A stretch of 64,000 nucleotides of DNA from Otis tarda (Eukaryota > Chordata > Aves > Otidiformes > Otididae), in the NCBI GenBank assembly GCA_026413225.1, contig CM048552.1, forward strand, positions 166,110,053-166,174,052, read 5' to 3'. Each line of letters begins with the position of its first letter. The first letter of the stretch is position 1. Made by a program: the position numbers and the translations under genes. The notes under the pieces are model-generated. The model was not told the DNA's origin. It saw only the letters and a program-made list of their open reading frames with translations, and did not search any database. Of this stretch, positions 36,921 through 49,112 are shown piece by piece.

Positions 36921-39201
36921 GTATTTATTTCTGTGATTTTCTACAAGGGCCTTGTTTTTTTTTTTTTTTTATTTCCAGAGTCCACAAGCTAATGAAAGTG
37001 TTTAACTAAGAATGTGGGGTTTTTTTTCACTCCAGTCTTCTGGTTTTATGAAACTAGCATAGCAAAGAGAAAAAGAAAGAAGTTAAAATATTTTTAGTAA
37101 GGATGAAACAACAAACGAGTTTCCAAGTATTGCTTGGATACTTTGAGGAGGACAGGAGTAAGTAATGAAAATTCAAGAAAAGTGTTGGAAATTTTAAAGA
37201 AGATCAGCATTTCTTGATTAAAACTCTGCTGTCATAAAGGTGTGTTGTAAAGGTTTTATGTTTTATTTTTTTTCTTACATGATCTTTTTACTTGTTTTAA
37301 AATTGTAAAAGCAATTGTAACATATATCTTTTCAAGTCATATCTGCTTGTTAAAATCACTAAATTACAAAAATATCTGAGATAACTCTCTGGATAATGAC
37401 TAACCAGAATGACATAACAATCTATTCAGTATAATTTCTCTTGCTTGTACTATGTTGACAACAAATTATATTGTGCTGGTCAAATTTGTTATTATTGCTT
37501 GTGCAGTGCACAGCATGAATGGGACTTGACATAAAGGAATTTTATTTGGACTATCACAGCATATTTTTAAATTATTAATACCTACTGCTGAGATAACAAA
37601 AGGAGTGAAGAAGGAAGACAGAATTTGCTTGGTTTTATTTGGATATGAAAAAGATATTCTTCTCATAACCTGTATTTGTTTATTGTCATGTTGAAAACTT
37701 TAAGGAAATCCCAACTGTCTTGAAATAACTTCTGGTTGTAGTATATCCACCTTAGGCAGGACTGAGATGGCTAATATTTCCTTATTGTGCAGTCCTTCAG
37801 ACCTGAAGTACCCAGTTCTGTAATTTCAGATTTTATTTTTGAGTGACATCTCAATGTTATCAGCAGTGCAGATGGTTTGCATAACAATATTGCTGCTACT
37901 GTTCTCACTACTTCTGTTTTGACTTGTTTTCCTTTGTTTCTAGTATTTTGTTCTCCAATTTTTTTCTTTGAGGTATTATTTCAACAGTTCTTGTGCAATA
38001 TGTGAAATCTCTCACCTGCTTGATATCTGTGCGTATAGTATTCATTTAGTGTATTTTGACAGTCCAGAAAAGTAACTGCCTGGAACAACATTTGTCTTGC
38101 TATTGTGTATGCTTTGGGAAATGATATAATGGTGATTTTAGTAGCAGTTTGTGAACATTATTCTAAATTTGCTAATGTAGGCCCAAACCTTATATGCTGA
38201 ATATGAAAGATATGGCGTTTGACCATATATTTATTCATGACATATGCAGCCTTTAGTGCTGTGACTAGGATGTCAATGATTTTCACAGTTTAAATGGTTT
38301 TTCTCATTAACCCAATGCAAATGCAACAGGGCCATTCTGCAAATCATAGCAATGTTGTGTGAGCATTTCAGACACTCCAAACTCTGTCTTCCCCTTCCAC
38401 ATTTTTATCACCTTTTCCTGCATTCAGTACACAACTATTATCTCCAGTGCTATCACTTTACAAGAGTAGCAGGCTGAAAGATTGTTATGGATTCTGTGAG
38501 TTTTCCTGTGCCTTCATGGGATTAGTTTTATCCATGCTTCTATTCAAATTGTGGCTACTTCTGAAATTTTAAAGGCTTTGATTTTTTTTTTTTTTTAAGA
38601 GATGTGAACATTACTTTCTTTTAAGTTCATGCTTATGCTTTCCACCAAAGAACTAACAATGATATGTCTATCATACATTTAATTCACGGTGTCATGTCTG
38701 AGGTTTCTTCTTGCTTGCTTAAAAATAATAATGCAGAAAAGCCACCGAGCCATCCATCAGAACAACATTTTTCTTACTATATTGAAGGGTCCAGAACTAT
38801 TCTTTCAGAAGCCCACTGGTCGTTGTAACAAAAGGTACTGCCCAAACTGCTTCAAGATAGTTTTACATTTCATAGGATAAATGACTTGTAAAGTCTTGAT
38901 CCTGAAATCTGAAGTAGACTCTGGTTTTATTTCCATGAAACTAATCTCTTGAATGGCATACTGAAGCATTTTGAGCTAGTACGTAAAAATATTTTAATTA
39001 TATTCTAAAATTCGGTGTTAAAACTAAAAAACAAAAACAAAAACAAAAACAACCTTCATAAAGGTTCCATAGAAGTTAATGTGCTAAACTCATTGCTTGT
39101 AATTTCATGGCATAACGTGATGAAAATAGGAGTGAAGATTAAAAATAATGGATATAATGGATTGATTTTTTTGACTGTTCATTGCAAATACTTTTACTTT
39201 A
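36921..39201. other. Non-coding, AT-rich
   Basis: No supported gene or interspersed repeat. T-runs at 36956-36970 and 38581-38596; an A/C-rich (AAAAAC)n tract at 39026-39050. Confidence 0.5.
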
Positions 39202-39900
39202 ATCATAGAATCATAGAATCATAGAATGGTTAGAGTTGGAAGGGACCTTCAAAGGTCATCTAGTCCAACCCCCCTGCAAGAGCAGGGACGTCCCTGACTA
39301 GATCAGGTTGCTCAGAGCCTCATCCAGCCTGGCCTTGAACACTTCCAGGGATGGGGCATCCACCACCTCTCTGGGCAACCTGTTCCAGTGCTCTACAACT
39401 CTCATTGTAAAAAATTTTTTTCTAATATCTAATCTAAACCTACCTCCCTCCAATTTAAACCCATTACCCCTTGTCCTATCACAACAGGCCCTACTGAACA
39501 GCTTCTCCCCATCTTTCCTGTAGGCCCCCTTGAGGTATTGGAAGACCGCTATCAGGTCTCCCCGGAGCCTCCTCTTCTCCAGGCTGAACAGCCCCAACTC
39601 TCTCAGCCTGTCCTCATAGGAGAGGTGCTCCAGCCCTCTGATCATCTTGGTGGCCCTCCTCTGGACCCTTTCCAACTGGTCCATGTCCTTCTTGTGTTGG
39701 GGGCTCCAGAACTGGACGCAGTACTCCAGGTGGGGTCTCACCAGGGCAGAGTAGAGGGGGAGAATCACCTCCCTCGACCTGCCGGCCACGCTCCTCTTGA
39801 TGCAGCCCAGGATGCGGTTGGCCTTCTGGGCCGCAAGGGCGCATTGCCCGCTCATGTTGAGCCTCTCGTCCACCAGCACTCCCAAGTCTTTCTCCTCATG
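39202..39900 (-). mobile_element. Well preserved CR1 LINE 3' end, about 700 bp
   Basis: Starts with three inverted 8-bp tail units (ATCATAGAATCATAGAATC...), then the 3' UTR (GGTTAGAGTTGGAAGGGACC) and the C-terminal part of ORF2. Divergence from the consensus I recall is low, and ORF2 is open throughout the retained part. The copy is 5'-truncated at about 39900, just upstream of the codons for [12 protein letters not shown]. It is probably one of the younger insertions in the window. Confidence 0.96.
39298..39885 (-). pseudogene. CR1 ORF2 C-terminal fragment, frame intact
   Basis: An uninterrupted 195-codon frame from [11 protein letters not shown] to the natural C terminus DEALSNLI. It covers the part of the CR1 protein downstream of the reverse transcriptase core, including [46 protein letters not shown] and [20 protein letters not shown]. 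The first methionine is internal to the family protein, so this is not a real start. With the endonuclease and the catalytic YADD region missing it cannot be functional. The plus-strand 127-codon frame over it is a shadow. Confidence 0.93.
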
Positions 39901-42900
39901 TCTTGCTTTGAGTTCAAATGATTTTACTTTTCTGTAATTTTATCCATTTTACTGCCTTATTGTACAGGTCTACTTCTACTTGTTTCAAATAAATTATCAG
40001 GTACCAATAGCCCTTTACTTTATCTCATTGAGTAACTCTGGAACTTTCTAGGGTTACTAAATTTATATGTATAAATCTTCACTTCAGTAGATTCTAACTG
40101 AATTAGAAAAAATATGGGAGAAATATTAGTTGTTAAAAATCTGAAAGGAAGAAATGTTTCTCCCTCAGGAAAGAAAAAAAAATGTAAGTAGTATCTACTT
40201 TAATAAAATTAGACATTTTACTAAATTATATAAAAAAAAAAGTAAGCATTTCTTCAGATCTGCCATATTCATGTTGCGTTGCACTTTCTCCATTTTCTAA
40301 TAGCAGCCTTTCTGGACTGAGAAGATTTGCTTTGACATAGCCTCCAAGCCCGGTATTGTCTCAACCAGTCCCTCTTGAATTCTCATAATCATGTTCCCAA
40401 AACCCTTGTTCTGATAGAGGGCAAATGTTCCAAAAAAAGCAGCTTAGTAAAGTACTGTGTAGTTTTTACAATAGTGCAGTTTCCTCCAGCTCTACATTTT
40501 TCAACTTGTTTAAATGGTGCACGAGAAAAGCAAAATAATTCCATTTTCTTCCATTTTATTTTATTTTATTCCATCTCATTCTACTGCAGAGACTGTTCCA
40601 CACAAAGGAGTCATTGTCAAACACTGATGTTATACCTGCCTGGTTTTGTTAATGTTTACTTTTCATCTCAAAGCAAAGCCCTTCAGAGTATGCATGAAAT
40701 TCTGTCTCTCTGCAAGTCAGTGAGAAAGCTCCTGCTGACTTTATTGAAGTTACAGTTTCACTGAAGGATTCAGACTAGCACTTACCAGAAGATCTATAGT
40801 AGACTATAACCCTAAATGCCTCCTTTGCTTGTGTTAGTACCCCAGTCTGGCTGTTGTAGGTGGAGGAAGAAAGGTGTGTATAGTCTTTTCAGTAGTAATA
40901 GTTGATCATCCTACCCCTTACCCAAAACAAGACCAGCACAGCTATCTTTGGACCTCACTCCTTCTACTTCCTACATATTTCTTTTCTATAGGAGCAGAAA
41001 CTGAACTCCACTCCAGTCTCTCATCTTTCCAGTGAAAAAAAAAAAAAAACCCCTTTATTTGACCTAAACAAACATTCTGGGGCTCAAATCTTTCTGGAGA
41101 ATAATCAAAACAAATCAGCCTAGTCAAAGAGTAAAAATACTTATTTTCACTGCAAATCATTGGTGGAATTCAATCTTTTTTCTTTTTTTTTTCCTTTTTT
41201 TTTCTGCCAATATGTGTGAAAGCAAGCTGATCTATTACTGTCATGTACGTTTTTATGGATGTTATGTCTTGCTGAACTGTATTTGCAATTTGTTATCAAA
41301 ATTAGACTTTGTCTCTCCTCATTTATTTCTTTGAATTTTAAGATATTTTAAAATAAAACACTGTTGTTTTATGTTTGTACAATGCCTATGCATCAGATAT
41401 TGTAAATACTAGTCCTACTGTCAGTAAAAAGAAAGTTTTCTTACTTTAACAATGTGTCTTTTTTCCACAATTATAAAAACACTGAACAGAAAATGTACTT
41501 AGAAGAGCTTGTCTCCATAACAGGACTCCTTTGCCACAGCCTGTATTTTAAATGACTCCTTAACCTCTAGAAATGACTGAGTTGAACCCCACACATAAGC
41601 ATATTTAAATGTCATAACCTACTCATTAGTGGGATGAATAGAAAGAGAAAAAAATCCAAAGACAGTTTAAGTGAAGATTGATCTTGCATGCACTTGCTCA
41701 CGTATATCTTAGAGTTACAATGCCAAAGTTAAGAATAATTACTGAAGAGGAAAGAAAAGGAGAGAGAGCTGAGCTGAACTCTGTGAAGTTCAAATGTGCA
41801 AACCCTCTCAGCTCCAGAAGTGAAGTGACATTCTGTAACTTGGGTGGGAATTTGCATAATGTGGGAAAGCTTGTTTCTTATCTTCACACAGTTGTGCTTG
41901 CTCTAGAATGGTCAATTTTCAAGGAGCATTTCAAAATATATGCAAAAAAAAAAAAAAGGCTAATCTTGAACCTCTGTAATCTTATATCCATTTGGAACAC
42001 ACATCAGGGGAGTGTTAAACCTCTGACTCGCCTATAATACTATTTACATGCTAATGATCAACTTCTTAAATAGCTACCACAGACAAATAATTAAACATAA
42101 GTTTAGAAGAAATAGAAATCATTAGAGAAATAATCTCAGTGTTTGAGGGTAAATCATGTTTTGATACAAGGTCATACTATGCAATTACGTGTTGCTAACT
42201 TCATGCGTGTTGGAAGAACTTCTATTTCAGAAAGTACAGATGTGCATCAGGAAAACGAAGATATTTTAACAGTGTCCATGTTTGTTTTTCTAGTACAATA
42301 TATTACTTTTTATCTGTTCATGTGGATTCCACAAAGAATCAAGATGATTAAGCTGAAGATATGATCAGTAGCTTTAGGTATCTCAGAGACCCGAAAGAGT
42401 CCTATTACTTATTTTCTGTGTTTCACATTCTACTATAGCAATGCACATTGAGGGAGGGGGGGTGTTGAAGAATGCCTGCTAATGATGAAATTGTTTTTAT
42501 TGACATCAAAGATTATTAGAATTGTACTAGATCCCTGAAAGTTTTTTGAAAGTTAATACAGCTGCAAAATAACAGTCAGAAAATATTGAATTTGTTTTTG
42601 CGTTGTTTTTTTTTTTTGTTTTCTTTTTCTCCTCTCCTCTTTTCAAATGAAAAAAACCCAAACTGAATATTCAAGGTGTCTAGTTTTCCAAAAGGTGAGT
42701 AACCAAATTTAACTAGTTCTCTGACACTACTACGTTAGAAAAACTTAATCTTGGGCCAAGGATGGTCTTGAGCATTAAGAGACTTTCCAATATTTTGTTC
42801 TATGATGTCTAAGTCATTGTAGACTTAAGGCTTTGATATTTCTCTAATGCAATTTCCTAGTTGTAAACTTGGGATAATATTTTATTTCTTTCAGTACAGC

Positions 42901-44430
42901 AGCATTATGAGAACAAATACATTATAAAGGAAAGTTATTGTCATGCTTCAGTAATGAGAAGAATATAGCAGTGGCACAGGTAAGTCCATGCCATGAATAA
43001 TTTTACTGCAGGTAAGCTCAAGGATTCAAAGTTATGTATCAAGTATCACAAGACATCTGTATAATGATGCTTGAAAAAAATACCCTCATACAGATTCACT
43101 TATTTATGCTACAATTCAAAAGAATATAAAATAACATGCAACCATTTAACATCCACTTGAATTACCGTACACTGTGACTAATGTATTAAATAAAAGCCAA
43201 AAGCTTTTAAAGAGATTTCTCACACTTTTCCAATTCTTACTATTTCATTAGAAAGAAATTGACTCTTTCAGTTTTAAATCGTTCCCTGAGCATTTTCAGT
43301 TGCAGAAGTTGGGTAAAAAGATTTAATGTCGAAGCCACCTATGAAACATAATAGACAAGAAAAGACACAGACTGTTTTTTTTTCCCCATCTTTGTACAAT
43401 TGTCCTTGACAAGACAAAGTAAATGAAATTAATAATGCGCTGACACCATTATTGGGCAAGTCCTTATGGCTTTAGCTTGAGGTTAAGGTGAGAAAACTTC
43501 ACTGAATATGACAGCTTTTTTTTTTCTCAATCAGATTTTGCTGAAAAAGTGAAAAATTAATTTCTTCAGCCTTTGTATGTTTCTCTGGAAACAAAAACTC
43601 TTGACATTTTATTGAAGTCTTGAGGTAAAATTCCATATTATTTATCTAGGGGTTCTGTCTTCACATCTGAAAGCAGACTGCTCCTGATCTTTTCCCTGAT
43701 GGGAGGCTTCTTTACTGATTAATATTACTGTACTACTACCATACTAATACTATTTTTTATTTCTGTACACAGTTTTCAATTTCGCATACACAAAATTTTT
43801 TTTTTCCAAAGTATGACTGGTTCAACTCTTATACACTTCTCAAAAAATGATACTACAGAAAGTATTTGTAGTGTAACAATACGGGGATCAGATATGGTTG
43901 CCATAGGAAGATCTTAGTTCATTCATTATAAAATAAGGCTGAAAATAAACTAGCCAGACAAGTGCTGTGGTAAAATCTCAGGGCAGTTCCTGTTCAACAA
44001 GGTCAGGAATCTATGTGTACATGTCACACCTCTTATGCAGTTTGCTTTGATAGTTTTGCTTTATGTATCTAACTACAGGGTAGGAAAAGTGATGTGATTT
44101 GGGAACATTCTGAGAGACACATCTGGACCCTAGAACCAAACCCTGGGATTTCTGTACCCGGTGATATAATAATACGCAGCCAGAAGAGATTAAGAAGTAA
44201 ATCAACTGGGGATAGTTACATAAACATTCTTGATGAAGCTCATTGAAAAGAGGATGAAAACATCCACAATTTTAAAAGCAGGAAAGGAAAATAATCAAAG
44301 AAAGAATAAACCATGCAAAAAAAAAGTGATCTGTGGAAGTCATGTTCTGTAGTGAGGATAAGACTAGAAACATTCCTATCTTTAATTTCAAATAATATTC
44401 TTAGTGATCTGCATTCTGAGGAAGAGAATG
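39901..44430. other. Non-coding, AT-rich
   Basis: No supported gene or identifiable interspersed repeat. Homopolymer tracts at about 41035-41049 (A) and 42606-42618 (T). Open frames of 119-129 codons at 40375-40764 and 41678-42037 show no domain and no initiation or splice context that I would trust. Confidence 0.5.
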
Positions 44431-44998
44431 ATCATAGAATCATAGAATGGTTAGGGTTGGAAGGGACCTTCAAAGGTCACCTAGTCCAATCCCCCTGCAA
44501 GGAGCAGGGACATCCCTGACTAGATCAGGTTGCTCACAGCCTCATCCAGCCTGGCCTTGAACGTCTCCAGGGATGGGGCCTCCACCACCCTTCTGGGCAA
44601 CCTGTTCCAGTGTTCTATAACTCGCATCGTAAAAAATTTTTTCCTAATTTCCAATCAAAATCTACCCCCCTCTATTTTAAAACCATTACCCCTCATCCTA
44701 TCACAACAGGCCCTACTGAACAGCTTCTCCCCATCTTTCCTGTAGGCCCCTTGAGGTACTGGAAGACTGCTATCAGGTCTCCCTGGAGCCTCCTCTTCTC
44801 CAGGCTGAACAGCCCCAACTCTCTCAGCCTGTCCTCATAAGAGAGGTGCTCCAGCCCTTTTATCATCTTCGTGGCCCTCCTCTGGACCTTCTCCAACTGG
44901 TCCATGTCCCTCTTGTGTTGGGGGCTCCAGAAGTGGACACAGTACTCCACGTGGGGTCTCACCAGGGCAGAGTAGAGGGGGAGAATCACCTCCCTCGA
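44431..44998 (-). mobile_element. Well preserved CR1 LINE 3' end, about 570 bp
   Basis: Inverted tail (ATCATAGAATCATAGAATGG), 3' UTR, then the end of ORF2. The minus-strand frame from 45034 reads [20 protein letters not shown] through [20 protein letters not shown] and then leaves frame at LKGPTGKM, because one C is missing from the run encoding KGAY (near 44749). Truncated at about 44998, upstream of the [12 protein letters not shown] codons. Very similar to the 39.2-kb copy and probably of the same subfamily. Confidence 0.95.
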
Positions 44999-45587
44999 TA
45001 CAAGCTTATGTCTATGGATGATTTGTTTATACATCTGTGAATAACTTAGAAGCAGGTTATCTGAGATTCAAGATTAGGCCTTTTAACTGTAATAAAAACC
45101 TGTACATGTACATTCAGATCAGTTACCTAAACATAGGTGTCCAGTACCATCTTCTTTACCTGAGACTACATATATTCCATCTGCCTTTCTAGAGAAGAAT
45201 ATATGCAGATCTCCTGCATTCTTGTACCATATCTGCCAGAGTTGAGCAGATTTTGGATGTCACTAAATATATATAGGTGAACAGGTTAATAAAGCCCCTA
45301 GTCAGTGTAGGTAATGCAGCTTAAGAGCTATGCAGCTGAACAAGTGAAGGTGCCTAATTTAGGGTGACATGAGCAGCTTTCAAGGTAACATTGACTGTAC
45401 TGACTAAAGGCTTGATATAGGTGCACACATGTAGGCACTCCTGTATCGTCAGAGAATCTGAGACAGCTCTTTAGGGCTGGCAGATGAGACCCACAGAGAA
45501 TCCATATCTTCCACACAAGACCTAAGGATGTTTCAAAATATATTGGTTTTCTATCTATGGGCAAGTTAGTACTGAATGCAGCAATCC
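44999..45587. other. Non-coding
   Basis: Nothing identifiable. Confidence 0.4.
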
Positions 45588-45640
45588 TTATAGGTCTCTT
45601 CCAACTTAAGATGTTCTGTGATGTTGTGGTTCTATGAACT
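45588..45640 (+). mobile_element. CR1 3' tail remnant
   Basis: TATAGGTCTCTTCCAACTTA followed by TTCTGTGATGTTGTGGTTCT matches a decayed plus-strand CR1 end (GGTCCCTTCCAACCC plus ATTCTATG-type units). Only about 50 bp can be matched. Confidence 0.5.
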
Positions 45641-46743
45641 GTAAGTGGGATGTATACATATATACAGAGAGAAATGTGAGGGTGTGTGATTATTTGACAA
45701 ACTGAATCTCAGTTAATGTTACTAAAGCAAACAGTCAGTAGGGGTGTGGCAAATAGTTTACATCCTCCATTATACAAATTTTCCATTTTGGTTGCTTTCC
45801 CCTTAAATTCCTATGATGTACATTACAGTCTATCTTGTTTCCTGCTAGTTTTAGTTAGGGATTGATTTGGTTGACTACACCTAATTGTTTACAGAATGAA
45901 GATACTTGTGGGTAAACTACAGAGCCTCTGGATGCTCCTCCAAAATATAAAGGTTCCTGCATAATCCTGCCACACTGTGTGGACATTTAAGGTACCTTAT
46001 AATATATCTAATGGCAATGGACTCTTATTTAGGCAAGAAAATTGAACTCTTAATGTTTAACTTTGGAAAAACACTTAAAAGTCTTGATGTTGGCCTCACC
46101 GCACAAAAAAATAGTGTTCATTATGTGTAACACACAACCTCAAAAAGACTTCCTTGCATGTTGGATGTCGTGACCTTTACAGCATTTATTTTGATGTAAT
46201 TGCTACTGTCTATTAAGCCACGATAAAGATGACAAGCTTTAGCACAGTCAGTAGATTTCTTTTTCCACAAACTTTATGCATTACAAATGCAAGAGATATT
46301 CTTACCTGATATTTCCGGCATAAGAAGATGTAGTGGGTTAACAAGCCAGTTACTTGATTCTCACTTACATTCAGCTGATAGAGAATGTTATTGTACTTAT
46401 GTCAGATTCCCTTAAAATGAAATGAAACTTTTTTTTTTTTTTGGGCTACTTCATAGTGCGAAATGGTGCAAATGAAAATAAAGCCTTGGATTTTCACTAT
46501 AGTATATTTTTTGCTGAATCCTGACTACAGTTAGGTTTAGAGAAATTTAAAGTTACTGAAATTCAACCCAGTGAACCTAAGGGAAAAATGCTACTTTCTA
46601 TTTCAAAATCTACAGAATTTAGAATTTCTGTTTATTTTGTACTGTGTAGGCAACAATGTAGACTGGGGTGTCACTAAGATAGCTGAATGTTTGAAGTTGG
46701 AAGTATACTTAAGAATATTTTTTATTTTATTTTGCTGTTTCAG
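45641..46743. other. Non-coding, AT-rich
   Basis: Nothing identifiable apart from homopolymer T at 46430-46441. Confidence 0.4.
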
Positions 46744-46889
46744 ACTGGAATGGTTTGACTTCCAGCTCCCAAGAAGAAGGGCAAATGGATCTTTGTGGAC
46801 ATTTCAAAACGATACTGTTATAAGTAGTTCAGATTGGGTACCTAACAAATCCATCAAAGAAATTAAGGATCAGGCACTACATGAGTGAT
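46744..46889 (+). other. Exon-like segment, possibly a terminal or non-coding exon
   Basis: A strong pyrimidine tract and acceptor (TTTTATTTTGCTGTTTCAG) precede 146 nt that end at a near-perfect donor (GAT then gtaagt). One frame is open across nearly all of it, giving LEWFDFQLPRRRANGSLWTF and further residues to QALHE, with TGA at 46886-46888, three bases before the donor. The other forward frames stop early. A stop just before a strong donor is unusual for a coding exon. It could be a lncRNA exon, an exon with a 3' UTR intron, or chance. The product is not recognised. Confidence 0.22.
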
Positions 46890-47334
46890 GTAAGTGGTCA
46901 GTGTGCTGTCTGAAAAGCAGCATTCCATCTAGTCTTTTATAGAGTTGGAAAAATTATTTTGCATTGTATGTTTTATAATCTAACATTCCAAAAATATTTT
47001 CCTAGAGTTCTGTGAGGTTTTATAACAGATTACCTTAAAATGGAAGGGAAGAATGTTATTTTATGTATATAAGGTATAAAAATAAATTACAGGATTCTTA
47101 GAGAATGAATTTTATCAAAATTAAAAAAAAATACACAAACGACAAAACCAATCAGCAGCACAAAACCAGACACTTTATTGTGCTGGAACAATCCACAGAA
47201 AATTTCTGTCATGTTTCAAAGTATGTTACCGGTGGACTTCTTTTTTAAATCAGTTTGAGCCATTTCTTTCTTGTCCATAGAAATGACACTGAGTTAAAAT
47301 GTAGTTTTACTAAAAATAAAAATAAATTATGTAA
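46890..47334. other. Non-coding, AT-rich
   Basis: Nothing identifiable. Confidence 0.4.
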
Positions 47335-47928
47335 GAAGTGTTTAGTGACTGTCCTGCACCAGGGAAGGGGGTGAGGGGCTGAGAAAGAGAGAGGCAGAGA
47401 GAGGCAGGTTTCTTTCTGGCTTTTAAGAAGAAAGGCTCAACAACAAATGACAAGGTAAGAATTGTGAGTTTAATAAGACAGAATAAGAAGAGGAATGTAG
47501 ATAACAAGTAAATTTCACACATCTTCAGATGCTGGGAAGCCATTTGTTCAGCATTCATGCAATGTCAGATGGACACTGGATAGATTTTCCCACCTCAAAC
47601 TGCGCAAGTCCACAGATTCCATCAATGGAGAGAAGCTCCTCCTTTTTTGGTCATTCAAGCTATTACACAATTTTCTTACAAGAAACCATAAAGGGTGTTC
47701 ACATGAGAACTTCTGGCTGCACTTTTAGATAAAGGCAAGTCCACACAGGTGTTGTAATTGCCAGTACCAAGTGGGAGCCACCTGTATTCTCCTTGTTCGA
47801 AGTTTATCCTGCCGCCAAGAGACCTGTGCAACCCAACACAGTAGAGACTTGCATCTACTCAGGTTAGCTGTTTGTGGATCACTAATTCCTTAATAAACAG
47901 CAGCTTCCTGGTCAGGATCACTACAATG
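47335..47928 (-). mobile_element. LTR-like dispersed repeat, copy 2 (unclassified)
   Basis: Homologous to 9094-9666 in the same orientation. Corresponding blocks are GGCTTTTAAGAAGAAAGGCT, CTTCAGATGCTGGGAAGCCA, CAATTTTCTTACAAGAAACC, GGCAAGTCCACACAGGTGTT, CCAGTACCAAGTGGGAGCCA and GTCAGGATCACTACAATGA. On the minus strand an ATTAAA-type polyadenylation signal (plus-strand TTTAAT near 47469-47474) sits where copy 1 has AATAAA, followed by an R/U5-like segment ending in a purine/pyrimidine-rich stretch (47350-47405). Extent and orientation fit an old solo LTR, but no target duplication or internal viral sequence is visible. Confidence 0.6.
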
Positions 47929-48758
47929 ACTTAAAGTGTTTTAGAAAGTAAGATTATCTAAAAATCTCCAAAACAATTAAGTATTTATCCTCTAGGTATA
48001 TTTAACCTTTACAGAAAAACATTAAAAAGCAATAAACAGCATCATGTTTTAGTTAGTGTAACTGAGTCTGAGTATTCCCCAAGGACAACTTTAGCATAAG
48101 CAAATAAAATGGACTTAGAACCTTACTGAAATGCCCCCTGCATAAATACAGTTTAATTCACATGAGATGTGAAAGGAGAACCCTTTGAGAAGGAAAAAAT
48201 ATTATTATAGACTTATGAAGTTAAATATAAGAAATCTACTCTCTCCACTGCCATTCACCATAAATATATTGATGCCTGAATAGTTTGACTGATTACTGCA
48301 AGATCAATAAAGATGGCAGAATCTCATCCTAAAAAAAAAAAAAAAAAATCAAATAATTAACTTATGCTTTTACCTACAGGATAAAAGTAATATGAAGAAG
48401 GACACATTTTTAGCCTGGCTAAAAGTATCAGTGTAGCACTCTGAATGTGTACATAACTGTCACTATGTTCCTTGTTATTTTGCAGAATATCTCAGTGATA
48501 CATTAGCCACACAAGAGGGGTTGCTAAGAAACTAGGAACCAAATCTTTGACAATAATGGAAGCTTACTTTTAACCACCATAAAATAACACTTAAAGATTT
48601 AGTGAAGAATAAGGGAAGGTGAAGAAAAATTTCTTTTTCCTTAGAAAAAAATAATACACTTATTCTAGATTTCATAATTAGACCTTTGCCTTTTAAGTCA
48701 ATTCTTATTTTAATTTGTTTCATTGCTAAAAAAGATTTTTGATTTTTTTTTTTTTTTA
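47929..48758. other. Non-coding, AT-rich
   Basis: Contains an 18-base A run at 48331-48348 and a T run at 48742-48757 abutting the CR1 that follows. Confidence 0.45.
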
Positions 48759-48974
48759 ATTATAGAATAATAGAATGGTTAGGGTTGGAAGGGACCTTCA
48801 AAGGTCATCTAGTCCAATCCCCCTGCAAGGAGCAGGGACAACCCCCACTAGATCAGGTTGCTCAGAGCCTCATCCAGCCTGGCCTTGAACGTTTCCAGGG
48901 ATGGGGCTTCCACCACCTCTCTGGGAAACCTGTTCCAGTGTTCTACAACCCTCACTTTAAAACATATTTTTCCT
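48759..48974 (-). mobile_element. CR1 LINE, short 3' fragment
   Basis: Inverted tail (TATAGAATAATAGAATGG), TTAGGGTTGGAAGGGACCTT, GATCAGGTTGCTCAGAGCCT and GGGATGGGGCTTCCACCACC up to about 48974 (CTCACTTTAAAACATATTT). It is about 216 bp long, slightly diverged, 5'-truncated, and inserted next to a long T run. Confidence 0.94.
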
Positions 48975-49081
48975 TATATTATTATATTTTTCCTTGTATT
49001 ATTAAGTGCTTGCTAGCATCGTGTAACCATAAACTTTTCTCTATTAAAGGCTATCTATTTAAAAGGAGGATTTCTAACCTG

Positions 49082-49112
<31 letters not shown>

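Noticed and set aside
40375..40764. 129-codon plus-strand frame as a gene
   Set aside because: Hydrophobic and phenylalanine-rich from T-rich DNA (including an ATTTTATTTT-type tract), with no domain or conserved motif.
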